Shown here in pieces: positions 39,354-40,394 of a stretch of 40,394 nucleotides of DNA. Under the pieces are notes generated by a model. The model had not been told where the DNA came from and ran no database searches. It saw only the letters and a list, made by a program, of their open reading frames with translations. Positions within the stretch are counted from its first letter, which is position 1, and every line of letters starts with the position of its first letter. The stretch covers positions 1-40,394 of the forward strand of contig VBBD01000023.1 in the NCBI GenBank assembly GCA_005882895.1, read 5' to 3'. A program made the translations under genes and the position numbers. This DNA is from Candidatus Bathyarchaeota archaeon (GTDB lineage: Archaea; Thermoproteota; Bathyarchaeia; 40CM-2-53-6).

Positions 39354-39878
39354 ATGTCAGCTCCGCCGACAAAGAAGAAGAGCAGAAAGGGCCTTCTAGT
39401 TCTCCTAGTTATCGTAGTTGCCGCTGCTGTTCTGGTAATTCCTCCAGCGTTGGCAGGGGGCTTGATGGTTCCGGTTTCCAAGGTGGTCTTCGGCGAGACC
39501 ACAGGGTCGCTTTCAGCAACGCAGGCGGCCGCGAATGTCTCATTGGTAACAGCGTACGAGTACTATTTTTCGATCAGGACCGGAGGAATGCTCAGAACAA
39601 GCGATACAAGCGTGTCCAGCTCAAACGGCAACACCAGCATCACAATGGATCTGAAACTGACTAATCCATCTGGTCAGACGGTGGATCTGGGAAACACCAA
39701 CATCAGCGGAGGATTAGGCACGAGGACTCATACGATCTACTTGTCGATCGATCAGGGCGTAAAGGTCTCCGGTTCCTACACTCTGAATATAGAGCTTACA
39801 GTTCATGTGACTGTTCTTGGGATCTTGGGGGTTAGTATCTACTCAAAAACCGTAGTGGCCACGTTCACCGTGACTTAG
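39354..39878 (+). CDS. Membrane-anchored extracellular protein of unknown function
   Basis: The protein is 174 aa from ATG 39354. A basic N-terminus (PPTKKKSRKG) leads into one membrane helix (LLVLLVIVVAAAVLVIPPAL), then a secreted beta-rich domain with many Ser/Thr and NxS/T sequons (NTSITMDLKLTNPSGQTV, YTLNIELTVHVTVLG). The pattern resembles LEA/WHy- or Ig-like extracellular domains tied to the membrane. TGCATAAGTC, about 40 nt upstream, is a promoter-like box. The repeat element near 39.9 kb begins just after the stop. Confidence 0.68.
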   Translation: MSAPPTKKKSRKGLLVLLVIVVAAAVLVIPPALAGGLMVPVSKVVFGETTGSLSATQAAANVSLVTAYEYYFSIRTGGMLRTSDTSVSSSNGNTSITMDLKLTNPSGQTVDLGNTNISGGLGTRTHTIYLSIDQGVKVSGSYTLNIELTVHVTVLGILGVSIYSKTVVATFTVT

Positions 39879-39894
39879 GAAGACAGCTGCTCAG

Positions 39895-40114
39895 GCACTC
39901 TTGCGTCGCGAGTCGCGTTCGCTAAGACCCCCCTCCTGGAGAGGTCACTTGCTGTCTGGCACGTATTATGGGCGAGTCTCGTGATTCAGGGCGCGTTCCG
40001 GGCTTGGGTCGGATAATGGATGGTGGGATTTCGTCGGGGGGATCCCGAACGTTTGGAGGGAAGTCTAGGGACCCCCTCTCATTTTCAAGATCAGGGCTGA
40101 AAATGGGCGATTTC
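39895..40114 (+). repeat. Dispersed non-coding repeat, copy B
   Basis: Aligned with the minus strand of 27767-27980. In order on the plus strand: GCACTCTTGC, CTAAGACCCC, TGGCACGTATTATGGGCGAG, ATTCAGGGCGC, CCGAACG, GATCAGGGCTGAAAATGGGC. The blocks keep their order and spacing, with base changes and short gaps between them. It fills the gap between the gene ending at 39878 and the partial gene on the right edge. Confidence 0.62.
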
Positions 40115-40138
40115 TTCCTCTATCTTGAGGACCACAGC

Positions 40139-40394
40139 TTAGTTCGGACGGCGATTAGCTCCATTATCAGGTTGTGCTAGGGCTTGTCCGGGCGGAGCCT
40201 GTGATATGGGAGGATATGAAGGTGGCACGTTTGGACTGCTGGGAGGTGCGAAGAGACGCGCCATAGCCATAGCGGTTTTGCTCTCCCTAACCTTCGCCAG
40301 AATCCCCGGTTCTACCCGTCGATAGAAGAGTGTTGGCGCGAGAATACATGAGGGCAATAATGATGCGAAGAGGGTGGTTGTGAGCGCGATTGCC
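40139..40394 (-). CDS. Partial membrane protein with proline-rich C-terminal tail
   Basis: The minus frame is open from the right edge of the window to TAA 40139-40141. It ends a hydrophobic helix (AIALTTTLFASLLPSCILAP) followed by LFYRRVEPGILAKVRESK and a Pro/Gln-rich tail (PSSPNVPPSYPPISQAPPGQ). The tail is probably cytosolic or disordered. The start lies outside the window, so the family cannot be assigned. The ORF track lists only the last 72 codons. Confidence 0.55.
   Translation of the reverse strand, partial: AIALTTTLFASLLPSCILAPTLFYRRVEPGILAKVRESKTAMAMARLFAPPSSPNVPPSYPPISQAPPGQALAQPDNGANRRPN

Overview
The window looks like a piece of an archaeal chromosome, most likely a terrestrial TACK lineage (Bathyarchaeia or Nitrososphaeria-like). 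That placement is an inference from gene content. Recognisable archaeal genes include a crenarchaeal-type protein lysine methyltransferase (aKMT-like), a RadB-like recombinase, CDP-archaeol synthase (CarS), a PAC2-family proteasome chaperone, a Clp1/Nol9-type RNA kinase, AbrB/MEDS regulators, and many short-leader genes with TATA-like boxes (NTNATAAG, TTTTATATA) and GTG or TTG starts. I saw no tRNA, rRNA, CRISPR array, transposase or phage structural gene.

Layout. 0-1.2 kb: decayed genes on the minus strand (membrane protein, TPR protein). 1.3-9.2 kb: secreted proteins, a cupin, a type-IV ABC exporter flanked by a short direct repeat, a DUF5519 gene, and a small overlapping toxin/antitoxin-like pair. 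9.3-17.1 kb: a frameshifted beta-hydroxyacid dehydrogenase, two adjacent M48-like membrane proteins lacking HExxH, a surface GH5 glycosidase with a PKD domain, a frameshifted TMEM175-like channel, an MFS exporter, an alpha/beta-hydrolase remnant and a KOW/SH3-like small gene. 17.2-22.7 kb: regulation, namely an RHH-like small protein, an AbrB-MEDS sensor, and a very large CheB-CheR-PAS histidine kinase with its response regulator. 22.8-27.7 kb: a PhoU-like/PiT phosphate operon, an ArsB/NhaD-type permease and a zincin peptidase. 27.7-28.1 kb: a non-coding repeat region whose diverged inverted copy lies at 39.9-40.1 kb. 28.2-40 kb: mostly housekeeping genes (SOD, MBL hydrolase, PfkB kinase, two Yip1-like proteins, HD phosphohydrolase, a PAC3-like and PAC2 pair, aKMT, Clp1-like kinase, RadB, CarS).

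The genes suggest a cell that deals with oxygen (SOD), takes up phosphate through PiT, degrades external polysaccharide (GH5-PKD plus repeat-rich secreted proteins), and senses the environment with a bacterial-style phosphorelay.

Most interesting leads: (1) a ~215-nt dispersed non-coding repeat in two or three copies; (2) paired M48 pseudopeptidases; (3) a PAC3-like gene beside PAC2; (4) identical TATA/dyad elements upstream of two small genes, one RHH-like; (5) a tetranucleotide-repeat frameshift in a dehydrogenase; (6) duplicated gene 5' ends left as fragments. The number of frameshifted genes is high, so either real gene decay or indel errors in the assembly must be considered. All calls rest on reading the sequence by eye; no database search was run.
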